A DNA stretch of 9,556 nt from JBOFEH01 sp051650265 (GCA_051650265.1 JBOFIR010000261.1:1-9556); one strand, 5' to 3'. Counted from the stretch's first letter, positions 1 to 6,797 are shown. Translations and numbers: made by a program. Notes: generated from the letters alone by a model not told the origin.

Positions 1-1
1 C

Positions 2-58
2 ATCAAGCTGACTGAAACGACATGCTGTCCACACTGTGGGAAGAGAATTGGCGCTTAG
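2..58 (+). CDS. 3' end of an unidentified zinc-ribbon protein (partial)
   Basis: Only the last 18 codons and a TAG stop (56-58) are in the window; the gene begins upstream. The frame reads IKLTETTCCPHCGKRIGA and stops. The CPHCGK stretch is a typical zinc-knuckle half (CxxC followed by Gly-Lys), with a third Cys directly before it, so the protein probably ends in a zinc ribbon. Nothing else can be said about its role. The VanZ-like gene starts 37 bases later, so the two could share a transcript. Because the coding stretch is so short it could be a chance frame, but the CPxCGK ending is characteristic. Confidence 0.55.
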   Translation: MKLTETTCCPHCGKRIGA

Positions 59-95
59 ACAGTATAGTGACACTAAAGAGAGGAATCATAAGAAG

Positions 96-470
96 ATGAA
101 AAAAATATGGCAGTTTAAATTGACGATCGTCGTCACCGTACTTGTACTTATTGGGATGTTTATGCCTGGAGATGATATTCCAAGTGTTGGTATCCCACAT
201 ATGGATAAGGTGGTTCACTTTGGTATGTTTTTTTGTATGGCAGCTGCATTTTATCTCGAGTATGTGCGGGCCTACCTGAAAAAACCGGTGTGGTGGATGA
301 TTTTGCTGGTATTGCTAGGGTTTGCCATCGGGACAGAACTTGTGCAGGGGATGACGGATTCTCGTTCTTGCGATGTGTTTGACGGGATCGTGGATATGCT
401 AGGCGCGATCACTTCAGTAGGTGTGAGTACAGTTACGGGCAATTGGTATTTTAGAAGGCAGTCTAGATAG
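96..470 (+). CDS. VanZ-like family membrane protein
   Basis: A 124-residue, mostly hydrophobic protein with the VanZ-like pattern. There is an N-terminal membrane helix (about 8-24), then DK at 37-38 and His41 leading a second helix (about 40-57), a third helix (about 66-82) ending in ELVQ (Glu81, Gln84), then Arg90, Asp93, Asp96 and Asp100 before a last helix (about 100-115). The family is named after VanZ of the teicoplanin-resistance cluster, but most members are uncharacterised, so resistance should not be inferred here. The frame stays open upstream to a GTG at 36. The ATG at 96 is preferred because a purine-rich site, AAAGAGAGG (75-83), lies 12 bases upstream and the protein then starts with the usual short charged MKK before helix 1. 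The GTG would overlap the preceding gene. Confidence 0.8.
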   Translation: MKKIWQFKLTIVVTVLVLIGMFMPGDDIPSVGIPHMDKVVHFGMFFCMAAAFYLEYVRAYLKKPVWWMILLVLLGFAIGTELVQGMTDSRSCDVFDGIVDMLGAITSVGVSTVTGNWYFRRQSR

Positions 471-483
471 GCTGTCTTTTTTT
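454..483 (+). terminator. Intrinsic terminator overlapping the VanZ-like stop codon
   Basis: AAGGCAGTC (455-463) pairs with GGCTGTCTT (470-478) over 9 bp with two G-U pairs and a six-base loop, followed by a run of T to 483. The TAG stop (468-470) lies in the loop and the start of the right arm, so a ribosome finishing the gene covers the hairpin. It separates the VanZ-like gene from the sigma operon. Confidence 0.75.
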
Positions 484-512
484 GTAGCAAAAAATAAAAA
501 CTAAAAAATTAT

Positions 513-540
513 CCAACTTTGTAGGTATGAGAGACGTATA
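513..540 (+). promoter_or_regulatory. Candidate ECF-sigma promoter (autoregulation)
   Basis: CCAACTTT (513-520) resembles the AAC-centred -35 element of ECF promoters, and CGTATA (535-540) resembles the CGT-type -10 element. The gap between AAC and CGT is 17 bases, close to the usual 16 or so. No good sigma-A promoter is visible between the terminator at 483 and the sigma gene at 598. Together with the sigma gene just downstream this suggests autoregulation, which is inferred and not shown. Confidence 0.4.
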
Positions 541-597
541 TCTTAATAGAACGTTCAAAAAGAAAGAAAACATGGCAGAAGAGAGGGAGGTGAGTAA

Positions 598-1134
598 GTG
601 GGTGAGGATGAATTAATCTATCAGTACAAGGATCAGCTTTACCGGTTGTGTGTCTACCTAGAAAAAAATACTTTCCGTGCAGAAGAGCTTTTTCAAGATA
701 CATGGGTCAAAGCATTAGAAAAGTTAGAGAGCTATGATCAGGGGCAACCATTCTATCCATGGATCAGCAAGATTGCAGTCAATCTTTATCGGGATCGGCT
801 CAGGCGGCTTAAGCGGGAGATGCGTCTGATCTTGTGGAGTGATGAAGATGAGGTCTATGATTGTGTGGACCAAGAGGCCAATGTCCAGGAGCAAGTTGAA
901 GAGAATGAAGTGCGACGGGAGCTAGGAAGATGTATCGGGATGCTACCTGATAAATATAAGCTCCCACTTATTCTAGCTTATCAAGAAAATTTGAGTTATA
1001 GAGAAATAGCAACAGTATTAGATAGTAAGGAAGCAACGATTAAATCACGTATTTATGATGGCAAGCAAAGGCTTCGCAAGCTTTTGGAAAAGGAGGGTGT
1101 CTATGAAGCAGGAGGCGTTAGAACAGAGACTTGA
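598..1134 (+). CDS. ECF-type RNA polymerase sigma factor (sigma-70 family)
   Basis: This 178-residue protein has the two-domain layout of extracytoplasmic-function sigma factors, which direct RNA polymerase to stress or envelope-response promoters. Region 2 covers about 8-72 (AEELFQDTWVKAL, then PWISKIAVNLYRDRLRR, the core-binding and -10-recognising helices). Region 4 covers about 112-165 (LPDKYKLPLILAYQENLSYREIA, then the recognition helix EATIKSRIYDGKQRLR). The acidic linker at 81-108 takes the place of region 3. The start is a GTG: it follows an in-frame TAA (595-597) and is preceded by a strong GGGAGGTGA site (585-593). The last 32 bases overlap the next gene, which implies translational coupling with its likely partner. 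Which genes it controls cannot be seen, apart from the possible autoregulatory promoter upstream. Confidence 0.92.
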   Translation: MGEDELIYQYKDQLYRLCVYLEKNTFRAEELFQDTWVKALEKLESYDQGQPFYPWISKIAVNLYRDRLRRLKREMRLILWSDEDEVYDCVDQEANVQEQVEENEVRRELGRCIGMLPDKYKLPLILAYQENLSYREIATVLDSKEATIKSRIYDGKQRLRKLLEKEGVYEAGGVRTET

Positions 1135-1435
1135 AGAGTATTTTGAAAGTCAGAAAGTGGAAGCAAGTAGTAGGCTTGTGTATGAAGCAAGAAGAAGGCA
1201 TGAGGCGCATCAGAAAAAGCAAGAGCGCATGAACTACTTAAGACCGCTTATTTATGCAGCAGTCCTTCACGTGGTATGGAGTATGACTACGGTAGGTGCC
1301 ACTTTTCTATTCAGAGGAGTCGGTGCAGCTCTTGGAATGATGAGTTGGAATGTGATAGTGAGTGTGATGATGATTGTGGGTGGGTGTATCGTGAGGCCTG
1401 ATCTTACAAAACAATTAAAGGAGGATGAAAGATGA
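1103..1435 (+). CDS. Small two-helix membrane protein, possible anti-sigma component
   Basis: A 110-residue protein with a charged, helical N-terminal half (1-44, rich in Glu, Arg, Lys and Gln) and two predicted membrane helices (about 47-69 and 77-97), then a short basic-acidic tail. Both ends are probably cytoplasmic. The start at 1103 follows AGGAGGGTG (1091-1099), inside the end of the sigma gene; a longer frame from 1055 has no such site. Small membrane proteins coupled to an ECF gene are usually anti-sigma factors or regulators. That role is inferred from position only: I see no His-x3-Cys-x2-Cys zinc anti-sigma motif and recognise no family. The N-terminal amphipathic half would be the part available to bind the sigma factor. 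The last codon overlaps the next gene by four bases (ATGA). Confidence 0.75.
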   Translation: MKQEALEQRLEEYFESQKVEASSRLVYEARRRHEAHQKKQERMNYLRPLIYAAVLHVVWSMTTVGATFLFRGVGAALGMMSWNVIVSVMMIVGGCIVRPDLTKQLKEDER

Positions 1436-2256
1436 TTTTTGTAATATTAGTAGGAATTTTGATGTTGTTAATGGTAGGCATACTTGTGGCAGTTGGGCGT
1501 ATTGTTTATAAAGATGCTAAAGCATTGGGGATGAATGCGGCTTTATGGACTTTGCTTGCGGTATGCCTTCCGAATTTTGTGGGGGTTATTATTTATCTTG
1601 TCGTACGAAGTAATACACCTAAGGTAGTTAAATGCTCTAAGTGTCAGGCACAGGTTAAAGAAAATTATAATGTGTGCCCAGAGTGTGGCAGCCAGTTCAC
1701 CGCTTTTTGTGAGCACTGTAGAAAGCCTGTGGAAATAGGGATGAAATGCTGTCCATACTGCGGAGAAGATGCCACTGTACTTGAAATGCCTACAGTGAAG
1801 AAACTGTCTGTTGGGACATCTATTGGGAAGTCACTAGGGATTACACTTGCTGTGTTTTTTGGGACGATGCTGCTTATTCTTGGAAGTATGGTAGTGGTTG
1901 GATTCGTAACAAATGGTGAAGGATTTTCGCCGAACATTTCTATTATGAATACAGAGACAAACTTCAATAACCATTTTAAAAATAAGTTTGGTTATCGTGA
2001 TGGGAAAGTGCGGGTCAAATTCAAGTTTGATGAAACGTCAGAACGTCAGATTCAGGGAAGTATTCTTGTAGAAGAGGGACAGATTGCACTTGTTATCGAA
2101 GATGAGACCGGCAATGTGGTACGGAATGAGGTGTTTGAGGCACGCATAGAGCCCTATGCAATTTCTTATGAATTAGGAAAAGGTGAGGGATCTGTTTATC
2201 AAGCTTTTATTAAATATACAGAGGCCAAGGGGGGGATTGAGTTGCAAGGAAGGTAG
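1432..2256 (+). CDS. Membrane protein with two zinc ribbons and an outer C-terminal domain
   Basis: A 274-residue protein. Two N-terminal membrane helices (about 1-23 and 37-58) resemble the short PLDc_N-type module, ending in GVIIYLVVR. Then come two zinc ribbons: Cys68/71 with Cys82/85 (CSKC, CPEC), and Cys93/96 with Cys107/110 (CEHC, CPYC; Cys106 is extra). A third helix lies at about 134-159, and a beta-rich domain of roughly 90 residues (about 183-274) shows alternating polar and hydrophobic strands and no cysteine. If the ribbons are cytoplasmic, as is usual, the C-terminal domain faces outside. The ATG overlaps the previous stop (ATGA) and follows AAAGGAGG (1417-1424). As the last gene of the sigma operon it could be a sensor or co-regulator of the sigma factor; this is inferred from context. 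No enzyme motif is visible. Confidence 0.8.
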   Translation: MIFVILVGILMLLMVGILVAVGRIVYKDAKALGMNAALWTLLAVCLPNFVGVIIYLVVRSNTPKVVKCSKCQAQVKENYNVCPECGSQFTAFCEHCRKPVEIGMKCCPYCGEDATVLEMPTVKKLSVGTSIGKSLGITLAVFFGTMLLILGSMVVVGFVTNGEGFSPNISIMNTETNFNNHFKNKFGYRDGKVRVKFKFDETSERQIQGSILVEEGQIALVIEDETGNVVRNEVFEARIEPYAISYELGKGEGSVYQAFIKYTEAKGGIELQGR

Positions 2257-2291
2257 AAATGGTGTACTGCGAGGGCAGTACACCATTTTTT
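2257..2291 (+). terminator. Strong intrinsic terminator of the sigma operon
   Basis: A perfect 14-bp stem (2257-2270 with 2275-2288) closes a GAGG loop and ends in a T-run to 2291. It begins directly after the TAG stop of the zinc-ribbon membrane protein gene. Confidence 0.93.
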
Positions 2292-2292
2292 C

Positions 2293-2321
2293 TGTACAAA
2301 AATGGTTTTCTAGCCTATAAT
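2293..2321 (+). promoter_or_regulatory. Sigma-A-type promoter for the MATE operon
   Basis: TGTACA (2293-2298, four of six matches to TTGACA), a 17-base spacer, and a perfect TATAAT (2316-2321). It lies between the terminator of the preceding operon and the MATE start at 2358, giving a leader of about 30 bases with AAGGAG at 2346-2351. Confidence 0.65.
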
Positions 2322-2357
2322 ATATCCTTGAAATTTGACATAATTAAGGAGTAGGAA

Positions 2358-3701
2358 ATGAATAATGAAGCGTTGTTAACGGAAAAACCAAGTGCGTTGT
2401 TTTTGAAGTATCTGGGTGCTACTGTGTTTGCCAATCTCACACATGCTTTATATGTGCTAGTAGACCTACTATGTGTAGGTGTAGGGGTGGGCAGTGATGC
2501 CTTAGCAGCTATGAATATTGCATTACCTATTTTTACGGTTTATACATCTATTGCCCTCTGTATTGGCGTGGGTGGCGCGGCAACTATGTCTCTACTTATA
2601 GGAAAAGGGGCGGGTGAACGTAGTGGCCGTATTTTTACATTAGCGTCGTGGACTGTGCTTGTTGTAGGGCTCGTACTCAGCGTTATGACAACTGCGTGTG
2701 TGACACCTTTTGCACGATTACTTGGAGCAAGTGAGGAAATCTTGCCTATGGTACGAAGTTATCTCATCCCGGTCATGTTGACGAGTTGGATCTTCATGTA
2801 CTCACATATGTTACAAGTATTTTTACGTAATGATCACAATCCAAGACTTTCTATGATTGCATCGATTACAGGAAGTGTACTTAATATTGTCTTTGATATC
2901 GTCCTGATCTTTGGTCTTGATATGGGGATAGTGGGTGCATCATTACCAACTGCTTTTTCACCAATTGTGGTAATCCTCATCATGTTACTGCATTTTAGAA
3001 GACCTGAGTGTACACTCAGATGGGAGAAGTCATTTTGGTCACTAAGTGATCTCCTGACCATTATCAAAAATGGAATGGGCGTTTTTTTGTTGGAAATGAC
3101 AGCAGGGATCTCTATTTTTATCTTTAATCTCGTATTGATGAAGCAGTATGGTATGATGAGTGTTGCAGTCTATGCAGTGATGGCGAATATTGTCTATGTG
3201 GCGAAGTCTATCTACAATGGTGTAGCGCAGGCTGCTCAGCCAATTGTAAGCATCAATGAAGGTGCAGGACAAAGGGAACGTGCCTTTGCGGTGACCAATA
3301 TAGCGGGCGGGGCGGCGCTAGTGATAGGTGTTGTAAGTTATGTTTTCATCAGTATATGTCCAGAACTTGTGATGGGAGCTTTTACAACGGATCAGGCATT
3401 GATTACATATGGCATACCCTACTTAAAAGATTATTTTGTTTGTCTGTTGTTTGCAGGGCTTAACACGGTATTGATGTATTACTTCCAAGGTACTGCACGT
3501 GCAGGACTTTCGATGGTTACTTCCCTATTAAAAGGATTGGTATTCATCTTATTAGGACTTGCCATTTTGATGCCAATGTGGGCACTTAAAGGGGTTTATC
3601 TCACAACGGGATTTGCTGAAGCAGCGACATTTGTTGTGATGGGAAGTGTCTATGGCTATATTTATATTTGCAACAAAAGGCGCTCTAGTGTACAATCTTA
3701 A
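2358..3701 (+). CDS. MATE-family multidrug/organic cation efflux transporter
   Basis: A 447-residue protein, the normal length for MATE transporters, with about 12 hydrophobic helices in two similar halves (about 12-215 and 232-440). MATE proteins export drugs, dyes or metabolites from the cytoplasm in exchange for Na+ or H+. Family signatures include DLLCVGVGVGSDALAAMNIA (36-55) in helix 1-2, the FLRNDHNPRLSM loop (155-166), and GVAQAAQPIVSINEGAGQ (288-305), the C-half counterpart of the N-half GVGGAATMSLLIGKGAGE (70-87). The ATG is set by AAGGAG six bases upstream. The methyltransferase gene follows after 38 bases with no terminator, so MATE, methyltransferase and hslO are probably co-transcribed. 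The substrate cannot be told from sequence, and no local regulator gene points to one. Confidence 0.92.
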   Translation: MNNEALLTEKPSALFLKYLGATVFANLTHALYVLVDLLCVGVGVGSDALAAMNIALPIFTVYTSIALCIGVGGAATMSLLIGKGAGERSGRIFTLASWTVLVVGLVLSVMTTACVTPFARLLGASEEILPMVRSYLIPVMLTSWIFMYSHMLQVFLRNDHNPRLSMIASITGSVLNIVFDIVLIFGLDMGIVGASLPTAFSPIVVILIMLLHFRRPECTLRWEKSFWSLSDLLTIIKNGMGVFLLEMTAGISIFIFNLVLMKQYGMMSVAVYAVMANIVYVAKSIYNGVAQAAQPIVSINEGAGQRERAFAVTNIAGGAALVIGVVSYVFISICPELVMGAFTTDQALITYGIPYLKDYFVCLLFAGLNTVLMYYFQGTARAGLSMVTSLLKGLVFILLGLAILMPMWALKGVYLTTGFAEAATFVVMGSVYGYIYICNKRRSSVQS

Positions 3702-3739
3702 AAGAATAAGCAAAGGCGCACTTAAATGAGGTGAAAGAC

Positions 3740-4510
3740 TTGGATATTTATAATGATTTTGCAAAAGTGTATGATACGTTTATGGGAGATACACCTTATG
3801 AAAACTGGGTTGTATTCATTAATGAACAAATAAAAGCTGCAGGGATAACGCCTAAACTTGTGTGTGATCTGGGTTGTGGAACTGGGAAAATGTGTGAGTT
3901 GTTTGCACAGACAGGGATTGATATGATAGGAATTGACCACTCAGAGGAAATGCTGATGGTTGCACGTGAAAATGCGAGAGAAAAAGAACTTGATATTCTC
4001 TATTTATGTCAAGACATGACAGAGTTTGAGCTTTATGGTACAGTAGATGTTGTCTATAGTAGTTGTGATTGTTTGAACTATTTATTAGAAGAAGAAGAGG
4101 TGCTTGAAACGTTCAAACGTGTGAATAACTATCTCGAGAGGGGCGGTTTATTCATCTTTGATATCAATACACCTTATAAATACAAGAACGTATTAGGCGA
4201 GCGTGTGTTTGCGGAGCAAACAGAACGTGCAGCTTATATTTGGGAGAATTTCTTTGATCCAGAAGACGGCATTAATGAGTTCGCCGTAAGTTTCTTTATT
4301 CAGGAAGAGGATGGCCGCTATGTGCGAACAGAAGAAATTCACTATGAAAAGGCTTACACAATTGAGACAATGAAGTCGTTACTCGATCAGGCGGGATTAG
4401 AACTCGTAGCGATCTATGATGATTACAATGATAGACCTTGGACAGAAGAGACACTTCGAGCAACTTTTGTGGCTAGAGAAAAATATCAAGATGGCAAGAC
4501 GTATTGCTAA
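3740..4510 (+). CDS. Class I SAM-dependent methyltransferase, YqeM-like
   Basis: A 256-residue protein with a Rossmann-type methyltransferase fold. Motif I is VCDLGCGTG (41-49), followed by the acidic ribose-binding loop IGIDHSEEML (63-72), then a motif II-like VDVVYSSCDCLNYL and the GGLFIFDINTPYK segment. The N-terminus MDIYNDFAKVYDTFM matches the YxxFAxVYDxLM start of B. subtilis YqeM and its relatives, whose substrate is not established. The frame also contains a GTG at 3731, but the TTG at 3740 is preferred because GAGGTGA (3728-3734) sits five bases before it and the protein then begins as the family does. The GTG itself lies inside that binding site. The gene is 15 bases ahead of hslO. 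It could methylate a small molecule or an RNA or protein; the sequence does not decide. Confidence 0.88.
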   Translation: MDIYNDFAKVYDTFMGDTPYENWVVFINEQIKAAGITPKLVCDLGCGTGKMCELFAQTGIDMIGIDHSEEMLMVARENAREKELDILYLCQDMTEFELYGTVDVVYSSCDCLNYLLEEEEVLETFKRVNNYLERGGLFIFDINTPYKYKNVLGERVFAEQTERAAYIWENFFDPEDGINEFAVSFFIQEEDGRYVRTEEIHYEKAYTIETMKSLLDQAGLELVAIYDDYNDRPWTEETLRATFVAREKYQDGKTYC

Positions 4511-4525
4511 GAGAGGAAGTTGACT

Positions 4526-5398
4526 ATGGATTATATTCTAAGAGGAACAGATAAAGATAAACACTTTAGATTTTTTGCTGCAAATACAACAGGGATTGTA
4601 AATACAGCAACACAAAACCACATGACTTCACCTGTGGCATCAGCAGCACTAGGACGTACAATGACAGGTGCACTGATGATGGGTGCTATGCTCAAAAATG
4701 ATTCTGATCGCGTAGCTATTTCAATCAGAGGAGATGGACCAATCCAAGGGATTACAGCAGAAGCGGATGCAAAAGGTAACGTTAAAGGTTATGTACATGT
4801 ACCAAATGTAGAGATTCCAAACAAACCAAATGGCAAGCTTGATGTAAGCGGTGCGATTGGTAATGCTGTCATGACAGTATTAAAAGATATTGGATTAAAA
4901 GAGCCATATGAAGGGTCTATTGCGATGCTCTCAGGAGAAATTGCAGAAGACTTAACAGATTACTTTGCGATTTCAGAGCAGACAAACTCAGTTGTAATCT
5001 TAGGCGTACTGATTGATCGTGACTACAGTATCAAACAAGCTGGGGGGATCATCATTCAGGTACTTCCAAATGCTACAGATGAGGCGATCACTGCTGTAGA
5101 AGAAAGACTTAAGCAGTTTACATCACTGACAGCATTGATGGAAGAAGGCAAGTCAGTAGAAGAAATTACAGCAATGCTTCTTGGTGAAGATATGGAAGTG
5201 ATGGATCGTATGGATGTACGATTCAAATGTGACTGTAGTGTAGACCGTATGGAGCGCGCACTCATTAGTGTGGGTAAAAAGGATCTTGAAGAAATCATCG
5301 CAGATGAGAAAGAAGAAGTGGAACTCGTTTGTCACTTCTGTAGTCAAAAATATCCATTTTCGAAAGAGCAATTACAAGAACTTGTAGATCAATTATAA
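4526..5398 (+). CDS. hslO: Hsp33 redox-regulated chaperone
   Basis: A 290-residue cytoplasmic holdase that is switched on by oxidative unfolding (hypochlorite, peroxide plus heat). The N-terminal core domain (about 1-225) shows the expected family stretches, such as SPVASAALGRTMTGALMMGAML and the GDGPIQGITAEADAKGNVKGYV region. The C-terminal redox switch carries all four zinc cysteines in CxC-x31-CxxC form: Cys235, Cys237, Cys269 and Cys272. Zn2+ is held when reduced, and two disulfides form when oxidised. The length is typical. The ATG at 4526 is chosen over a TTG at 4520 because GAGAGG (4511-4516) is nine bases upstream of the ATG and family members begin MDYI or similar. It is the last gene of the MATE-methyltransferase-hslO unit. 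Confidence 0.97.
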   Translation: MDYILRGTDKDKHFRFFAANTTGIVNTATQNHMTSPVASAALGRTMTGALMMGAMLKNDSDRVAISIRGDGPIQGITAEADAKGNVKGYVHVPNVEIPNKPNGKLDVSGAIGNAVMTVLKDIGLKEPYEGSIAMLSGEIAEDLTDYFAISEQTNSVVILGVLIDRDYSIKQAGGIIIQVLPNATDEAITAVEERLKQFTSLTALMEEGKSVEEITAMLLGEDMEVMDRMDVRFKCDCSVDRMERALISVGKKDLEEIIADEKEEVELVCHFCSQKYPFSKEQLQELVDQL

Positions 5399-5407
5399 GT
5401 ACATGAT

Positions 5408-5452
5408 AAAAGATGTATAGGCATTGAAATGATAGCCTATACATCTTTTTTT
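5408..5452 (+). terminator. Strong intrinsic terminator after hslO
   Basis: AAAAGATGTATAGGC (5408-5422) pairs perfectly with GCCTATACATCTTTT (5435-5449), a 15-bp stem with a 12-base loop, followed by more T to 5452. It ends the MATE-methyltransferase-hslO unit. Confidence 0.93.
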
Positions 5453-5454
5453 AA

Positions 5455-5483
5455 TTGCCTAAAAATGGGAAGGACAATGTAAG
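5455..5483 (+). promoter_or_regulatory. Weak candidate promoter for ytxC
   Basis: TTGCCT (5455-5460), a 17-base spacer and TGTAAG (5478-5483) each match four of six consensus bases. It is placed directly after the hslO terminator and 50 bases before ytxC, which needs some promoter of its own, but the match is poor. A sporulation sigma promoter was looked for and not recognised. Confidence 0.3.
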
Positions 5484-5534
5484 ATAGACACTCACCACAC
5501 ATATATTAAAAGAGAGAGGCTGAGGAGGAGTGCT

Positions 5535-6407
5535 ATGGAACAATACAAGGTCTTTACACAAAATTATCAGAAGCAGGTCCAACATAGCATAGACGATCAT
5601 CATCAGGAACAAATAGGCGATGACAAGAAGTGGCAGATGAGTATGTTTGGACAGACGTATTGCTTTGTCTATACGCCAGGACGAAGAGATAAGAAAGTAG
5701 TGGCAGAGTACGTCGCAGGTATTGTTTGTGATATTGTACAAAAAGAAGTGATTGGGACCTTCGCAAAAAACTATCTCAAAGAAAGAAAAGATCTAGACGA
5801 GAAAGACAAGGTGCAGATAGAAAAGCTTTTTCTCATGAGTCAGTACTTGACACAAGAAGAGGGTGTTTCTTATATTTCGTATTATCTCGTCTATGTCCCC
5901 ATCCTCAAGACAATAGAGGAGGAGCATATGATCAATCTAGATGGCTGGATGCGCTTTCGTACAAAACAGTATCAGACGATTCTTAAAGATCTGATTGAAC
6001 AAGTCATCTATGATTATGAAATACAAAAGGAATATCTGGAATTTCTGGAGCTTCTCAAAGAAACACGACAATTGCATCAGTCCACAGAAGATGTATTACA
6101 TCTTGTGATTTTACAAAATGGGCAAATGTATATACTGAATCAAGAGATGAAAGAAGTAACACAGCCCTATATTAAAAAGTATAGCAGTAAAGAACTTGAA
6201 GAGGTGGCTGTTACCAGAGAAGATTTAATTATGAATGTCTTTATTTTGAGTTCACCACAAAAGGTCATTATTCATAATAGAGGTAATAAGATGAAAAGCT
6301 TTATCGATACATTAGAGGTGCTGTTTCCAAATGATATTTCTTACTGCGAAGGATGCCTATATTGCGAAGAACTAACGCGTTATCAACATATTGATCCCAT
6401 GGAATAA
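5535..6407 (+). CDS. ytxC: YtxC-family putative sporulation protein
   Basis: A 290-residue soluble protein. The diagnostic part is INLDGWMRFRTKQYQTILKD (133-152), followed by a long helical region and DVLHLVI (186-192), as in the YtxC family (annotated as a putative sporulation protein; biochemical function unknown). The C-terminus holds a cysteine cluster, CEGCLYC (Cys271, 274, 277), which could bind a metal. The first 80 residues are charged and less conserved in appearance. The ATG follows GAGGAGGAG (5522-5530). Placement just upstream of thrS matches B. subtilis, where ytxC also precedes thrS; this context supports the name. No clear terminator follows, but thrS has its own promoter. Confidence 0.85.
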   Translation: MEQYKVFTQNYQKQVQHSIDDHHQEQIGDDKKWQMSMFGQTYCFVYTPGRRDKKVVAEYVAGIVCDIVQKEVIGTFAKNYLKERKDLDEKDKVQIEKLFLMSQYLTQEEGVSYISYYLVYVPILKTIEEEHMINLDGWMRFRTKQYQTILKDLIEQVIYDYEIQKEYLEFLELLKETRQLHQSTEDVLHLVILQNGQMYILNQEMKEVTQPYIKKYSSKELEEVAVTREDLIMNVFILSSPQKVIIHNRGNKMKSFIDTLEVLFPNDISYCEGCLYCEELTRYQHIDPME

Positions 6408-6416
6408 GGGCAAGTG

Positions 6417-6465
6417 AGAGCTTCCTGTCACAAGTAAGGGTGATCTACTGGTGAGAGGAAGTTCT
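6417..6465 (+). other. Long imperfect hairpin without a T-run
   Basis: AGAGCTTCCT (6417-6426) pairs with AGGAAGTTCT (6456-6465) over 10 bp with one G-U pair. After a G-G mismatch TCAC (6428-6431) pairs with GTGA (6451-6454), and after an A-G mismatch AGTA (6433-6436) pairs with TACT (6446-6449), leaving a nine-base loop. No T-run follows on either strand, so it is not an ordinary terminator. It lies between ytxC and the thrS promoter and may be an mRNA 3'-end or processing structure. A smaller TAGTT/AACTA hairpin (6465-6479) touches it. Confidence 0.5.
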
Positions 6466-6505
6466 AGTTTGATGAACTAAAGCAATATGTCCAGTATTTT
6501 GGTGG

Positions 6506-6534
6506 TTGACAGCATTCGGGAATTTGATTAGAAT
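6506..6534 (+). promoter_or_regulatory. Sigma-A promoter of the thrS T-box transcript
   Basis: A perfect TTGACA (6506-6511), a 17-base spacer and TAGAAT (6529-6534, five of six matches). Transcription should begin near 6541, giving a leader of about 310 bases that contains the whole T-box. Confidence 0.88.
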
Positions 6535-6540
6535 GTAAGC

Positions 6541-6797
6541 AGAATAATAATTTAAATCGTTGAAGAGAACAGTAGTTAGTAAGGCTTTTTTCAGAGAGAG
6601 AGTGCAGTGGTGGGAGCATTCTTAAAAGCATACTTGTCGAAAACCATCTCGGAGAGATTGTGAACCAATCCGGTGACGCCGTTATCGTCTGAATGAATCA
6701 AGTGGTTTCTTATGTGAAGCAATAAGGGTGGAACCGCGGGAATAATATGTCTCGTCCCTTTTCTGAATACGTGTATCAGAAAGGAGCGAGTTTTTTT
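6541..6797 (+). promoter_or_regulatory. T-box riboswitch (threonine, specifier ACC) upstream of thrS
   Basis: This leader binds tRNA-Thr and lets transcription continue when the tRNA is uncharged. The conserved T-box AGGGTGGAACCGCG is at 6725-6738. Its TGGA (6729-6732) would pair with the tRNA acceptor end UCCA, as in Bacillota tRNA-Thr. Stem I includes the AGAGAG element (about 6593-6600). On its 3' side the specifier region reads TCGAAAACCATCTCGGAG, where ACC (6643-6645) is a threonine codon, in agreement with the downstream gene. A small hairpin GATTG/CAATC (6656-6670) and a CCGTTATC segment (6679-6686) separate Stem I from the antiterminator region. The terminator hairpin is listed separately. 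Boundaries at the 5' end are set by the promoter. Confidence 0.95.
6751..6797 (+). terminator. T-box-controlled terminator of the thrS leader
   Basis: CTCG (6751-6754) pairs with CGAG (6787-6790), and the inner CCTTTTCTGAATAC side (6757-6770) pairs with GTATCAGAAAGG (6773-6784) with small bulges. Seven T follow at 6791-6797. The hairpin competes with the antiterminator that forms around the T-box when uncharged tRNA is bound. Confidence 0.92.

Noticed and set aside
549..556. GAACGTTC palindrome just after the candidate ECF promoter, as a possible operator (LexA-like).
   Set aside because: LexA boxes of Bacillota have GAAC and GTTC separated by four bases; an 8-base palindrome alone is not enough evidence.
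572..616. A 14-codon frame (ATG at 572) covering the sigma gene's ribosome site and start, as a possible leader peptide.
   Set aside because: It has only a weak upstream ribosome site and no recognisable peptide pattern; such short frames are common by chance.
2335..2340. Perfect TTGACA shortly before the MATE gene as a -35 element.
   Set aside because: A matching -10 would fall on the start codon of the gene (2358-2363, ATGAAT), which does not fit a promoter for it; the TATAAT promoter upstream explains expression better.
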